The notes: generated by a model not told the origin, from the sequence alone. Positions 18,167-26,959 are shown, counted from the stretch's first letter. The stretch: 64,000 nucleotides of DNA from Larkinella punicea (GCF_003334855.1 NZ_QOWE01000028.1:1-64000), one strand, 5' to 3'. Numbers and translations: made by a program.

Positions 18167-19084
18167 TTATTTTTTACGCATCGCCCATTCCCGGCCCGGT
18201 TTATCGACCCGGAAGCTTTCCAGATTGCCCTGATCCTGGAGCGTGACGTAGGCCGTGCGCCCGTCTTTTCCGCCGAAACAGATGTTCGTGGGGCGTTTAC
18301 CCACCAACTGAATTTCCTGAATCACCTTGCCGCTTGGGGCCACTTTGGCAACGGTTCCTTTTCCAAACCGGGTGATGTAGAGATTGCCGTCGGCGTCGCA
18401 ACGCATCCCGTCCATGCCAAAATCCGGGAACTCGATCAGCAGCCGTTTGTTGCTAACCTTCCCATCGGCCGACAAATCATAGACCCACACTTTCCGCTGG
18501 TTTGACTCATTGACATACAGACGTTTGTCATCCGGGCTTACTTCAACGCCGTTGGTGGTGCCCATGTTTTCTTCCAGCAAGGTTACCTTGCCGTCGGTAT
18601 CGATTCGCCAGAGATTACCGGTATTGTTCTTCCAACTCGGGTCGCTCGCATACAGGCGGTCTTTGCCGTCGATGGCGATGTCGTTGGGCTGGTTCATGCG
18701 CGGTTCGTGGGCAAAAACGCTCAGGTTTTTGGTACCTGCGGCCACTTTCAGAATGTTGTGTTTGGGATAATCGGCGATGAACATATCGCCTTTTTTGTTG
18801 AACCGGATGCCGTTGCCGATGCTGCCTTCGGGCAGTTCGATGAATACGCTGGCTTCGCCCGTTGAGGTTACCTGCCCAATCGTGCCCTGTTTGCCAAAGT
18901 TGACGGCGTAAACCATCCCCGCCTTGTCCACCGCCGGGCCTTCGACGCCGGACGTAAACCCATTGACGGGCGTAAAAACCGTCGATTTGAATAATTCCTC
19001 AGCGGTATTCGGCATGGCTGAAATCATGAGTAAGCCCGCGCCAGTCAGCGAGGCAACAACAGCAAACAATCGTTTATTCATCAT
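18167..19084 (-). CDS. SMP-30/gluconolactonase-like propeller, exported
   Basis: A 305-residue six-bladed propeller with an N-terminal signal (MNKRLFAVVASLTGAGLLMI). Family metal ligands are recognisable as E in GVEGPAVD, N in MNQPNDIAID and D in FGMDGMRCD. SMP-30 relatives hydrolyse sugar lactones using Ca2+ or Zn2+. It is the last gene of the long minus-strand run with sugar dehydrogenases and amidohydrolases. A role in opening the lactone made by a dehydrogenase is therefore attractive, though inferred. It is separated from the BASS transporter gene by an 83-bp gap that contains a perfect hairpin. A non-enzymatic propeller cannot be excluded. Confidence 0.82.
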   Translation of the reverse strand: MMNKRLFAVVASLTGAGLLMISAMPNTAEELFKSTVFTPVNGFTSGVEGPAVDKAGMVYAVNFGKQGTIGQVTSTGEASVFIELPEGSIGNGIRFNKKGDMFIADYPKHNILKVAAGTKNLSVFAHEPRMNQPNDIAIDGKDRLYASDPSWKNNTGNLWRIDTDGKVTLLEENMGTTNGVEVSPDDKRLYVNESNQRKVWVYDLSADGKVSNKRLLIEFPDFGMDGMRCDADGNLYITRFGKGTVAKVAPSGKVIQEIQLVGKRPTNICFGGKDGRTAYVTLQDQGNLESFRVDKPGREWAMRKK

Positions 19085-19097
19085 ACGTGGTAATTGG

Positions 19098-19151
19098 TTT
19101 ATCGTCTAGGGTTTATCGTTGGGATGATAACGATAAACCCTAGACGATAAA
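19098..19151. repeat. 23-bp perfect hairpin between BASS and SMP-30 genes
   Basis: The arms 19098-19120 and 19129-19151 are perfect reverse complements of 23 bp, with an 8-nt loop GGGATGAT. Each arm itself contains TTTATCGT twice. There is no T tract in the direction of the operon, so it looks like a processing or stabilising hairpin, or a mobile palindrome, rather than a simple terminator. Confidence 0.85.
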
Positions 19152-19167
19152 TCATAAACTTACTAAA

Positions 19168-20280
19168 CTACAAACTTCGGTGCCCATGCACTACTTCCTG
19201 CGGGGCATCGCGTTCTTCTTTCGGCATCCGGCGGTGCCACCACGACGCCAGAATGGAACCGGTAATGTTCATCAGCGGGCCAAAAATGGCCGGGGCCAGA
19301 CCCACCGTCGCCATTTTACCCATCTGATTGGCAATCCCCGACGCCAGACCGCCATTTTGCATCCCCACTTCGATGGCAATGGTTCGGCAGTCGCGCTCGC
19401 TCATGCGGAACAGACGGCCCGACCAGTAGCCCAGAAAATAACCGGACAGGTTGTGAATCAGCACCAGAACCAGCAGAATGGGGCCAATCGACAGCAGGCT
19501 GTTGCGACCCGCCGAGGTAATGATGACAATGATGAAGGTAATGCCAAACATAGACACATACGGCATGGCATCGTCCAGCCATTTGGCTTTCCCGCTCAGA
19601 AACTTGTTGAACAGCAAACCCGCGCCAATCGGCAAAATCACCATTTTCGTAATGTCCCACATCATCGCCAGCGTATCGATTTCGACGAAAGCACCCGCCA
19701 GCGTCCGCATCAACAGGGGCGTTACGAAGGGGGCCAGCATGGTGGAAATGGCCGTAATCGTGATCGACAAAGCCAGATTGGCTTTGGCTAAATACGAGAT
19801 CACGTTGGAAGCCATGCCGTTGGGTGAGCAACCGATCAGAATAATTCCGGCGGCAATTTCGGGTGGCAAACCGCTGATGCTCGCCAGCGTGTAGCCGATG
19901 GATGGCATGATGATGAAGTGGCTAACGACGCCGATTAGCACTCCGCGCGGCATTTTAACCACACCGACAAAATCATCGAGACTCATCGACGTTCCCATTC
20001 CGAACATGATGAGTTGGATCAGGGGCGTAATTAACGTACTGAATTTAAAGCCGTTGTAGGAAACAAAATAGGTAGGATAAAATAAGGCCGTGGTGACGGC
20101 GGCAAAAATCATAACCGTGTAGGAAAACCCTTTCAAGTTTTCAAAGCCCCGAAAACCGAAAGCAACCGCGAGAAAGAAGGCAATCAGAAACGGACCCGCC
20201 AGCGGAAGATTTCCGGTGACCATCAACCCCAGTGCTACCAGCAGACAGACACCCGCCAGACCTAAAATCAGTTTATACAT
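19168..20280 (-). CDS. Bile acid:sodium symporter (BASS) family transporter
   Basis: A 370-residue inner-membrane protein of the BASS/SLC10 family. About nine or ten hydrophobic helices are present, with family segments GMGTSMSLDDFVGVVKMP, LIGCSPNGMASNVISYLAK and AIEVGMQNGGLASGIANQMG, the last matching the crossed-helix region that binds Na+ and substrate. Family members move organic anions with sodium: bile acids, pyruvate, pantothenate precursors and keto acids. I took MYKLILGLAG at 20280 as the start; the 12 preceding codons are polar and not family-like. Its place between an amidohydrolase and an SMP-30 gene suggests uptake of an acidic catabolite produced by the exported enzymes of this run. 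That substrate is inference. Confidence 0.88.
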   Translation of the reverse strand: MYKLILGLAGVCLLVALGLMVTGNLPLAGPFLIAFFLAVAFGFRGFENLKGFSYTVMIFAAVTTALFYPTYFVSYNGFKFSTLITPLIQLIMFGMGTSMSLDDFVGVVKMPRGVLIGVVSHFIIMPSIGYTLASISGLPPEIAAGIILIGCSPNGMASNVISYLAKANLALSITITAISTMLAPFVTPLLMRTLAGAFVEIDTLAMMWDITKMVILPIGAGLLFNKFLSGKAKWLDDAMPYVSMFGITFIIVIITSAGRNSLLSIGPILLVLVLIHNLSGYFLGYWSGRLFRMSERDCRTIAIEVGMQNGGLASGIANQMGKMATVGLAPAIFGPLMNITGSILASWWHRRMPKEERDAPQEVVHGHRSL

Positions 20281-20324
20281 GATACTATTTTCAGAAGGTT
20301 TAGGAATTACCCCCAAATATAACA

Positions 20325-20419
20325 GTTTACGGTATTCGGTTTACGGTATCCGGTATTCAGTTTACGCCGGGCCGTCGATACGGTAGCCCACCGAAAACTG
20401 TAAACCGAATACCGTAAAC
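20325..20419. repeat. 20-bp inverted repeat between amidohydrolase and BASS genes
   Basis: Positions 20325-20344 and 20400-20419 are 20-bp perfect inverted copies of GTTTACGGTATTCGGTTTAC. The left arm is followed by two more degenerate GTATTCGG/GTATCCGG units. It fills the 141-bp intergenic gap. Confidence 0.8.
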
Positions 20420-20421
20420 CG

Positions 20422-21702
20422 TCACTGCGCCCGTTGACGAACGACAATCGGATCGGCGATGCCGTTCAGGTCGTATACGATCCGGCCTTTGCGGATGGTC
20501 ATTTCGCAGGTGAGTTTCTGTTTTCCCTCAATTTTGTGGCCGGTGTAATCGAAGAAACCAAAATAACCGGTGTCCCGAACCGCAAATTTGCCGTCCTGCA
20601 AGTCCAGAATGGCCACATCGGCCTCCGAGCCTTCGGTCAGGCTGCCCAGTTCGGGCCGCTTGATGGCCAGCGCCGGGCTCCACGTACTGGCTTTGATCAC
20701 ACTGGGCAGATCCATGCCCATCGCCATGAATTTCGACATCACGTTTAGCATGTCTTTCATGGCATTGTTCATGCTGCCGGTGTGAATGTCGGTGCTGATG
20801 GTGTTCGGAAAGAAACCGCTTTTCAGCGCCGGAATGGCTTGTGAGAACGCGAAACTAATCCCACCGTAGCCCACGTCAAAAATGACACCCTTCTTCTGCG
20901 CTTCCCAAACGAACGGTTTTACCTTGTTGGTTGCCACATCCAGAATCGGCTCACGGGTGGCCAGTTGCCCGAAACAGTGGGTAAAAATATCACCCGGACG
21001 CAGACGTCTCAAAAACAGTTCTTCAATGGAAAGCGTCGGTTTGCTGCCACCGAAGTCGATCATCACCGGTTTATTCGCCAGCTTTCCGGCTTCCACGGCG
21101 CGGTCGGTGGGCGTCCAGTCGTAGCCGTTGAAGTGCGCCAGCTTCACGCCCACGACCAGATCGGGATATTTTTGGGCCATTTCCGCCGTTGCTTTGGGGT
21201 CCATGTCGTCGATGTTCTGCTCGAACTTGCCGCCCCGCATCCCGCTACCGACAATGTTGAGCAACGCCAGCACCCGCGTCTGCGATGCATCGATGGTTTG
21301 TTTCTTGAACGCTTCGAAATCCCGCCAGCCCGAACAGCCCGCATCAACGATGGTCGTCACGCCGTTCCGGAACGTAAAACCGTCGGGCGGCAACGCGTTG
21401 GGACCGTTGCTGTAGGTCTGATCCATGTTCGTTCCGAAAAAAACGTGCGTATGGATGTCGATGATGCCGGGCGTTACATACAGTCCTTTGGCCTTGACCA
21501 CCTGCCGGGCACCCGTCGCGTCGATGTTTTTCGCCACCTTCGCGATTTTGCCGTCCAGAATGGCCACGTCCATAATCCCGTTGATGTTGTTTTTCGGATC
21601 GATCACGTGACCGCCTTTGATCACGACGTGGTAGGGCTGCGCCCAGGCGAGATTGCCGAAGGCGACAAAAGCCGCAAGAATGAAAAATGTTAATTTTTTC
21701 AT
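20422..21702 (-). CDS. Exported amidohydrolase/deacetylase (EF_0837-like), copy 1
   Basis: A 426-residue metallohydrolase of the amidohydrolase superfamily, closest in pattern to the EF_0837/AHA_3915 deacetylase group that neighbours SelA-like PLP enzymes in other bacteria. A Sec signal (residues 1-21, ending AWAQ) replaces the cytosolic start of those relatives. The metal site is intact: H84 and H86 (DIHTHVF), probable carbamylated K187 (VVGVKLAHF), H190, H242 (IFTHCFGQ) and D305 (TISTDIHTG). It would remove an acyl group from an N-acylated amino acid or amino-sugar acid in the periplasm. The start at 21702 coincides with the signal peptide. A paralogue lies at 26998-28245. The PLP enzyme gene is upstream in the same run. 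Confidence 0.87.
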   Translation of the reverse strand: MKKLTFFILAAFVAFGNLAWAQPYHVVIKGGHVIDPKNNINGIMDVAILDGKIAKVAKNIDATGARQVVKAKGLYVTPGIIDIHTHVFFGTNMDQTYSNGPNALPPDGFTFRNGVTTIVDAGCSGWRDFEAFKKQTIDASQTRVLALLNIVGSGMRGGKFEQNIDDMDPKATAEMAQKYPDLVVGVKLAHFNGYDWTPTDRAVEAGKLANKPVMIDFGGSKPTLSIEELFLRRLRPGDIFTHCFGQLATREPILDVATNKVKPFVWEAQKKGVIFDVGYGGISFAFSQAIPALKSGFFPNTISTDIHTGSMNNAMKDMLNVMSKFMAMGMDLPSVIKASTWSPALAIKRPELGSLTEGSEADVAILDLQDGKFAVRDTGYFGFFDYTGHKIEGKQKLTCEMTIRKGRIVYDLNGIADPIVVRQRAQ

Positions 21703-21734
21703 AGAGTTCAGGTTATTGATTATAGGAATTCGCT

Positions 21735-21820
21735 TTTGCCCCAGACCCCTAAAGGGGCACGGACGCGACAGCATCCGGATTAAGCCGCGTCCAAGTCCCC
21801 TTTAGGGGATTTAGGGGCGT
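21735..21820. repeat. Imperfect inverted repeat with CCCCTAAAGGGG core
   Basis: Left arm 21735-21767 and right arm 21785-21820 pair imperfectly (GCCCC, CCCCTAAAGGGG and GGACGCG blocks against CGCGTCC, CCCCTTTAGGGG and GGGGC). It lies in the 124-bp gap between the first amidohydrolase and PLP enzyme genes. The CCCCTAAAGGGG core is a common intergenic motif type in Bacteroidota. Confidence 0.75.
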
Positions 21821-21826
21821 TTTTTC

Positions 21827-23059
21827 TCAAACCGCCTTCGAAAGTTCTTCCTTGATCCGTTTCGCCACGATTTTTTCCTGCCCCGGTTTCATCATCCAGA
21901 CCGTCACGCCGATGCTGCTGGGGCCACCGCCACCGACTTCGATGGACGGATCGCCGTTGCGCAGGGCTTCCTGAACCTGTTTTCCGGTTACTTTCACCAG
22001 CGCCGGGTCCCAGGAGATGCGGAGCGAGGGCGTGTGGTTGCCCAGCGGATTCACGCGCACCTCGGTTTTGATGCCGTTGATGGTTTTGACGGTATTTTCA
22101 ACGTGCGCAACGCCGTCTTCCCACGACTTCCAGAGTTTGGTATAATCCTGCGTGATGAATTTCTCCAGCGCAACGTACATGCCCAGAATCTCTTCCTTGT
22201 TCACTTTCATGCCGCGACCAATATTAAAACCACGCGGGGGCATGTGCATCCGGGCGGCAGCAATGATGTCTTTTTTACCCATCAGCAATCCCGCACTCTG
22301 GGGTCCACGCATGGCTTTTCCGCCCGAAACAACCACAAAACTGAAACCCATATCATTGAATTTCCAGAGATTTTCGGTTGGCGGCACGTCGGCGGCAATG
22401 TCGATGGAGGTCGGAATATTGTGTTTTTTGCCCAGCGCCACCCACTCCTCGTGCATGATTTTGCCTTTGTCCGACTGAATGTGCAGAAAGTGCATCAAGG
22501 CGGTTTTTTCGTTGATCGCTTTTTCCACATCCTCGACGGTTTCGACCATCACCATTTTACAGCCGGTATTGGTCAGCGCGTGGTTATACACAATGTCGTG
22601 TCCTTTCTGGCAAATCACCTCCGATTTCATCCCCGTTCCTTCCAGATGCGGCAGGGCTTCCACTTTCTTTTGATCGGTTCCGGTCAGAATGCCGGCCAGG
22701 CCCAGGGTCATCCCGGAAAAGGCACCAGAGGTTACTACCGCAGCTTCCGAATGCACCATTTTGGCAATCTTCTCCCCGACTTTATCCTGCAATTCGTCCA
22801 GCAAACAGAATTCTTTTGAAGCATAATTGATGGCTTCGAGCACCTCGTCGTGCATCAGCGAACCCGTCATGTACGTCAGCGTTCCGGCGGCATTGATGAA
22901 CGTCCGCACGCCAAATTCCTTGAACAAATCCCGCTTGGGAGCCGCCACCGCAGCCCCTTTGGATAAAGCGGCTTCGGCCGACAATGAAAAACCGCCCACG
23001 AATCCACCCAACAGCGGGACACTCGACAGGCGTTTGATGAGTTTTCTTCTGCTTAACAT
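21827..23059 (-). CDS. Tat-exported SelA-like PLP enzyme (amino-acid/sugar-acid lyase), copy 1
   Basis: A 410-residue aminotransferase-fold PLP enzyme of the SelA-related (EF_0838/DgaE-like) group. The N-terminus MLSRRKLIKRLSSVPLLGG is a twin-arginine signal, so the folded holoenzyme would be exported. The catalytic lysine is K248 in VVSGGKAMRGPQSAG, and D220 (SIDIAAD) should contact the pyridine nitrogen. Characterised relatives include D-glucosaminate-6-phosphate ammonia-lyase, which gives a 2-keto-3-deoxy acid and ammonia. The gene follows a sugar dehydrogenase gene by 18 bp and precedes an amidohydrolase gene, the pairing seen in Enterococcus. A copy of clearly related sequence is at 28273-29493. 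Substrate in the periplasm would have to be non-phosphorylated, which is inference. Confidence 0.86.
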   Translation of the reverse strand: MLSRRKLIKRLSSVPLLGGFVGGFSLSAEAALSKGAAVAAPKRDLFKEFGVRTFINAAGTLTYMTGSLMHDEVLEAINYASKEFCLLDELQDKVGEKIAKMVHSEAAVVTSGAFSGMTLGLAGILTGTDQKKVEALPHLEGTGMKSEVICQKGHDIVYNHALTNTGCKMVMVETVEDVEKAINEKTALMHFLHIQSDKGKIMHEEWVALGKKHNIPTSIDIAADVPPTENLWKFNDMGFSFVVVSGGKAMRGPQSAGLLMGKKDIIAAARMHMPPRGFNIGRGMKVNKEEILGMYVALEKFITQDYTKLWKSWEDGVAHVENTVKTINGIKTEVRVNPLGNHTPSLRISWDPALVKVTGKQVQEALRNGDPSIEVGGGGPSSIGVTVWMMKPGQEKIVAKRIKEELSKAV

Positions 23060-23077
23060 AATCGTGTCGTTAATCGG

Positions 23078-24538
23078 TTATTTGGACTTCTTACGCTGTT
23101 TCTTTGCCGCTTTCGGATCGGCGGGCAAGGTAATTTTCCAGAGGTTGCCGCCCTTGCCGCCGTATTCGATCACATAGACGGTATTTCCGACCAGCAGAGC
23201 ATCGGTTGGCTCCGTGAAACCGTCGACCAGGCGGGTGGTTTTAACGGAATAATTGTCGGTGGTTTTGTTGTACGTTAAATCAAGATGCAACAGGTCCCGG
23301 CCCTGTTTTTTCAGCGGGTTGATCGCCGTCGAATTGCGTCGTGGCCCGGAATACCGAATCACAAAACCGTCGCCTTTCAACTCATCCGCCAGCACGTTTT
23401 GGGTATCGAAAAACAACGCCAACGGCGAACTGTGCGCGTTGAACGTGCCAACCGGAACGCCCGTCGTATCGCCATCCATGACAATGCCGGTTTTCAGATC
23501 ACGGTATTCGTTGGCATCGGGGCCGACGTTCAAAACCGGACCCGTAAATTTCACACCCGCCGGTTTTTTCGGAAACTCCGGGTCGTTCCGGAAATACCGC
23601 ATCAGCCACGCGTGGGCGAACTTGCTCAGAAACGGATCTTTTTCCGGATCGGGTTGCCAGTCGGGATTCTGCTGCGGATTGTCGATGCCGCCCATGACCC
23701 ACGGAAAACCGTAGTGATGTCCTTTCTGCACCCAGAACATATCCTCGGGATGATCATAATCGCCGGAATTGGAAACCGCAAACAGCCTGCCGTCGCCATC
23801 GAAAGCCATGTCATAGGCATTGCGAATACCTTCCGCGTAGATGTAGCCGTTAGCTTTCAGTTGGGCTTCGTCGTTCGGCAGTTCCAGGTTTTTCGCATCG
23901 ACCGGAAACCGGAAAATTTTGGCGGTGAGCGCATTATCCCGTGCATTTGGATAGACTCCGCCGTTGTCCTGCACCTCGCCGTGGTCGGTTCGCGCGCCGG
24001 TATTGACGTAGATGTATTTCTGATCGGGGCTGATTTCCAGTGCGTTCCAGCCGTGGTCGAAGGTGGTTTTGTTGGTACCGTATTCGACGGTATTGAACAC
24101 GACGGTCAGTTCCGGTTTTTCGCCCGACGCCAGGTCGTAGCGCACCATCCGGCCCTTGGTTCCCTTGTTGTCGTTGACGCTGATGTTGCCCGCCAGAAAC
24201 AGCGTATTGTTCAGAAAAGCCGCCCCCTGCAAGCGTGTAATGCCATGATCTGCTGCCGAAAAAACCTTCTCGGCCATCGGCGGCTGTCCGTTTAGCTTGA
24301 CCCGAAACACGTCTCCGGTAAAGGTGGTGTAATAGAGTCCGCCGGTAGTCGGATGCTGAATCAGCCGCACGGCTTCGGGGCCGACGGTCATGAAATGCTC
24401 GACCTTGATGTCCGGGCGCAGGGCCGTCGGCGGAACGGGGGCTTTGGCGTCGGGGCCTTGCGCGTGGAGCAGAACCGGGTAGAATACCACGGCCGTCAGC
24501 AGGTTTATTTTTCGCAAAAATGCGTTGAACGCCCTCAT
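23078..24538 (-). CDS. Exported propeller of the PQQ-type sugar dehydrogenase superfamily
   Basis: A 486-residue secreted beta-propeller. The signal peptide is MRAFNAFLRKINLLTAVVFY, ending at LLHAQ. Propeller landmarks include ITRLQGAAFLNNTLFLAGNI, GRLFAVSNSGDYDHPEDM, EGIRNAYDMAFDGDG and the C-terminal LLVGNTVYVIEYGGKGGNLW. No heme motif is present, so electrons would go to the small cytochrome c encoded immediately upstream, whose stop overlaps this start by 4 bp (ATGA). That overlap fixes the start at 24538 and shows translational coupling. Whether it binds PQQ is not provable here; it may be a non-catalytic propeller. The likely substrate is an aldose or amino sugar, by context. Confidence 0.8.
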   Translation of the reverse strand: MRAFNAFLRKINLLTAVVFYPVLLHAQGPDAKAPVPPTALRPDIKVEHFMTVGPEAVRLIQHPTTGGLYYTTFTGDVFRVKLNGQPPMAEKVFSAADHGITRLQGAAFLNNTLFLAGNISVNDNKGTKGRMVRYDLASGEKPELTVVFNTVEYGTNKTTFDHGWNALEISPDQKYIYVNTGARTDHGEVQDNGGVYPNARDNALTAKIFRFPVDAKNLELPNDEAQLKANGYIYAEGIRNAYDMAFDGDGRLFAVSNSGDYDHPEDMFWVQKGHHYGFPWVMGGIDNPQQNPDWQPDPEKDPFLSKFAHAWLMRYFRNDPEFPKKPAGVKFTGPVLNVGPDANEYRDLKTGIVMDGDTTGVPVGTFNAHSSPLALFFDTQNVLADELKGDGFVIRYSGPRRNSTAINPLKKQGRDLLHLDLTYNKTTDNYSVKTTRLVDGFTEPTDALLVGNTVYVIEYGGKGGNLWKITLPADPKAAKKQRKKSK

Positions 24539-24975
24539 TTCGTGTCGGTATTCTTTTTGGTTAATTTCCGGAGGTAAGCGACCAGTTGCCACCGCTGTTC
24601 TTCCGAAAAAACATCTTTAAACGGCGGCATATTTCCGCGACCAGTCGACAGTTTCCAGAACAGGGCGCCATCGGTTTGTTTCGTCACTTCCGGGTCGTGG
24701 AAGTTGGCCGGTTTGGCCCCCAACGCCCGGCCCGCAGCACCATCGCCGTAGCCCGCTTCGCCGTGGCACGACGAACAATATTCCATGAATAATTCTTCGC
24801 CCTGTTCCAGCGTCAACGGCTCGGTCGGGAAGTGGCTTTTCAGCGTATCGGCCCAGACAGGGGCTTTCCATTTCTCCTGCTTCGGATCATCAGGCTTTGG
24901 GTTATCCGTAAACCCCATAACACCGATTAAACCCAAGGCTAAAAAACCGGTAAGAAGGAATTGATATGAACGCAT
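24535..24975 (-). CDS. Small periplasmic c-type cytochrome
   Basis: A 146-residue protein with an N-terminal signal or membrane anchor (LLTGFLALGLIGVMGF) and one heme site CSSCHG near residue 66. A methionine in GRGNMPPFKD is the likely sixth ligand, and the class I cytochrome ending WQLVAYLRKL is present. It overlaps the downstream propeller gene by 4 bp. It most likely accepts electrons from that dehydrogenase and passes them to the respiratory chain. A four-hairpin repeat lies upstream in the 226-bp gap to the dehydrogenase-cytochrome fusion gene. Confidence 0.88.
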   Translation of the reverse strand: MRSYQFLLTGFLALGLIGVMGFTDNPKPDDPKQEKWKAPVWADTLKSHFPTEPLTLEQGEELFMEYCSSCHGEAGYGDGAAGRALGAKPANFHDPEVTKQTDGALFWKLSTGRGNMPPFKDVFSEEQRWQLVAYLRKLTKKNTDTK

Positions 24976-25046
24976 TTAAGAATAAAATTGAGCGTAATGA
25001 GAAGCCTGATCAGGCATCAAATTAATCGTGTCATGTTAATTAACAG

Positions 25047-25182
25047 CCCCCGGTTTTAACCGGGGGTTTGAACAGATACCGGGCATTGTTGAAACCGTTT
25101 TAACGGTTTTGGATCTAAAAACCGTTGAAACGGTTTGTGTGAGACGGCGTTATTTCTCGTGTCCCCACGGTTAAAACCGTGG
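25047..25182. repeat. Four-hairpin composite REP-like element
   Basis: Four consecutive palindromes occur: CCCCCGGTTTTAACCGGGGG (25047-25066), AAACCGTTTTAACGGTTT (25092-25109), AACCGTTGAAACGGTT (about 25120-25135) and CCCACGGTTAAAACCGTGGG (25163-25182). The same order and spacing recur at 57291-57433. The element sits inside an operon-like gap. Confidence 0.85.
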
Positions 25183-25201
25183 GCTATTTTTTGATAATAG
25201 G

Positions 25202-26959
25202 TTATTTCTTTTTCTTGATCGACTTCCGAACGGCTTTCACCTCATCGGCGGAAACCGCACTGGCCGAATTGCCAAAACTTTGGCGAACAAACGTCAGTAC
25301 CTCGGAAATGTCTTCGTCTTTCAGAAAATCGTGCTGCGGCATTACGTTGTTATATGACTGGCCTTTCACTTCAATCGGCCCTTCCAGCCCTTTCAACAGC
25401 ACTTCGATCAGGCGGTTTTTGTCGCCCAGCACCCATTCCGAATCGGCCAGGGGCGGAAACCGCTGCGAATCGCCCCGGCCGTTGCGCTGGTGGCAGGCGG
25501 CACAATAGATGCCGTAGACTTTGCTCCCCAGCACCGGTTTGTCTTTATCGAGATTGTCGTTTACTTTATCCGGCGTCCGGATGTGCGACATGGACTTGCG
25601 TTTTTCCATCTGCGCCAGTTGCGCCGACCCGAATTTGCTCTTATCGCCCTTGTAGGTCACCTTCCAGATTTTCCCTTTCTCGGTTTCAGCCAGATACAGC
25701 GAACCGTCCGGCCCCATCGCAATGCCCATCGGACGATAGACCGCATCGCTCACGTTGACAATCGGATCGACACCGGCAAAACCGTCGGCAAACACTTCCC
25801 AGTCGGTGGATGGCGACCCGTTTTTGTCGGGAACAAAACCGATGAAATACCCCGCCTGCGGATATGGTGCGCGGTTGGTCGAACCGTGAAACGCAATGAA
25901 GGCACCGTTTTTGTAGTGTTCCGGAAAACCGTTGGAAGCTCCCGTTCCCTGGTAAAATACCAGATCGTTCGGTGCCCAGTGGGCCGGAAAACCGATGATG
26001 GGCTGCTCATAATCAGCCCCTTTCCCCGCTTTTTTACCATCTCCGCCGTATTCCGGATTGAGCAGTTTTTTCTTCTTTTCCTGATCGTAATAATAATACG
26101 GCCAGCCTGCATCCATCCCTTCTTTCACCCGCAAAAACTCCTCGGCGGGCAGCACCGCGCTTTCCCAGGGCGAATACAAATGGGACCACAACATCAGAAA
26201 ATCATCCCGACCATGTCCGACGGTATAAAGCGTTTGATCGACCGGATTCCAGTCCAGGGCCACAATGCTCCGCAGTCCGGTAGCAAACAGCTTCCCGTCT
26301 TTTTGGGTCTGTCCCACTTTGTTGGCGTCGAACCGCCAGATGCCGCCGTGGTCGGCGAGCAGGCCACAGGGATTCAGACCTGGCGAACTCGGAATGCGGT
26401 TTTTTTCCTGACAGGCGTTGGAACCGGCTCCGAACGGCACATACATATAGCCTTTGTTATCGAAAGCTACCGGTTTGGTGATGTGCTCGTGCATCCCGTG
26501 GGCGTGGTCGTCGGTCAGAATGATTTCCACCGGCCCTTCGGGAATCAGTTTGCCCGGCGTCAGTTTGTAGCGGTACACGATCAGCTCGGAGCTGAAATAG
26601 AGGTAGCCGTTGTGAATCCGCATCGCCGTGCCGTATGCCCGTTCGCGCGACAGACCACCGAAACGTTTGATGATGTCCGCCCGGCCGTCGCCGTTGGTAT
26701 CCCGCAGCGCAATCACGGATTCGTCCTTGTCCCGCGCAAACCGTGCTTTCACGTAAATATCGCCGTTGTCGTTGACGGCGAGGTGCCGCGCGCGACCCGC
26801 CAGACTATCGACAACGACCGTGGCTTCAAATCCTTCCGGCAGAAAAAGTCCGCCGTTCTCCGCCGTCTGAACCGGAAGGTTGGTATTCGTTTCAGGCCGG
26901 ACAAAACCGACCGCAGCAAGTAAAGCCAGAAAAAGGCTACGGGTATAGAGTCTTGACAT
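25202..26959 (-). CDS. Sugar dehydrogenase-like propeller fused to cytochrome c
   Basis: A 585-residue exported protein: N-terminal signal (SLFLALLAAVGFV), then a glucose/sorbosone dehydrogenase-type propeller (residues about 40-445; LRDTNGDGRADIIKRFGG, GLRSIVALDWNPVDQTLYTV, RPMGIAMGPDGSLYLAE). A C-terminal cytochrome c follows with CAACH near residue 486 and a methionine ligand in NNVMPQHDFL. The ending DEDISEVLTFVRQSFG is normal for class I cytochromes. It should oxidise a sugar or polyol at the propeller and pass electrons to its own heme. It follows the second amidohydrolase gene by 38 bp in a common minus-strand run. The tail is lysine-rich. Cofactor (PQQ) and substrate are not proven. 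Confidence 0.86.
   Translation of the reverse strand: MSRLYTRSLFLALLAAVGFVRPETNTNLPVQTAENGGLFLPEGFEATVVVDSLAGRARHLAVNDNGDIYVKARFARDKDESVIALRDTNGDGRADIIKRFGGLSRERAYGTAMRIHNGYLYFSSELIVYRYKLTPGKLIPEGPVEIILTDDHAHGMHEHITKPVAFDNKGYMYVPFGAGSNACQEKNRIPSSPGLNPCGLLADHGGIWRFDANKVGQTQKDGKLFATGLRSIVALDWNPVDQTLYTVGHGRDDFLMLWSHLYSPWESAVLPAEEFLRVKEGMDAGWPYYYYDQEKKKKLLNPEYGGDGKKAGKGADYEQPIIGFPAHWAPNDLVFYQGTGASNGFPEHYKNGAFIAFHGSTNRAPYPQAGYFIGFVPDKNGSPSTDWEVFADGFAGVDPIVNVSDAVYRPMGIAMGPDGSLYLAETEKGKIWKVTYKGDKSKFGSAQLAQMEKRKSMSHIRTPDKVNDNLDKDKPVLGSKVYGIYCAACHQRNGRGDSQRFPPLADSEWVLGDKNRLIEVLLKGLEGPIEVKGQSYNNVMPQHDFLKDEDISEVLTFVRQSFGNSASAVSADEVKAVRKSIKKKK

Noticed and set aside
23285-24295. A 336-codon plus-strand frame
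   Set aside because: Antisense to the propeller gene, no homology features and a composition typical of antisense frames.
25490-26923. A 477-codon open frame on the plus strand opposite the dehydrogenase-cytochrome gene
   Set aside because: Rich in Arg, His, Val and Phe without any fold motif; the opposite strand has a complete signal, propeller and CAACH heme site. Long antisense frames are common at this GC content.
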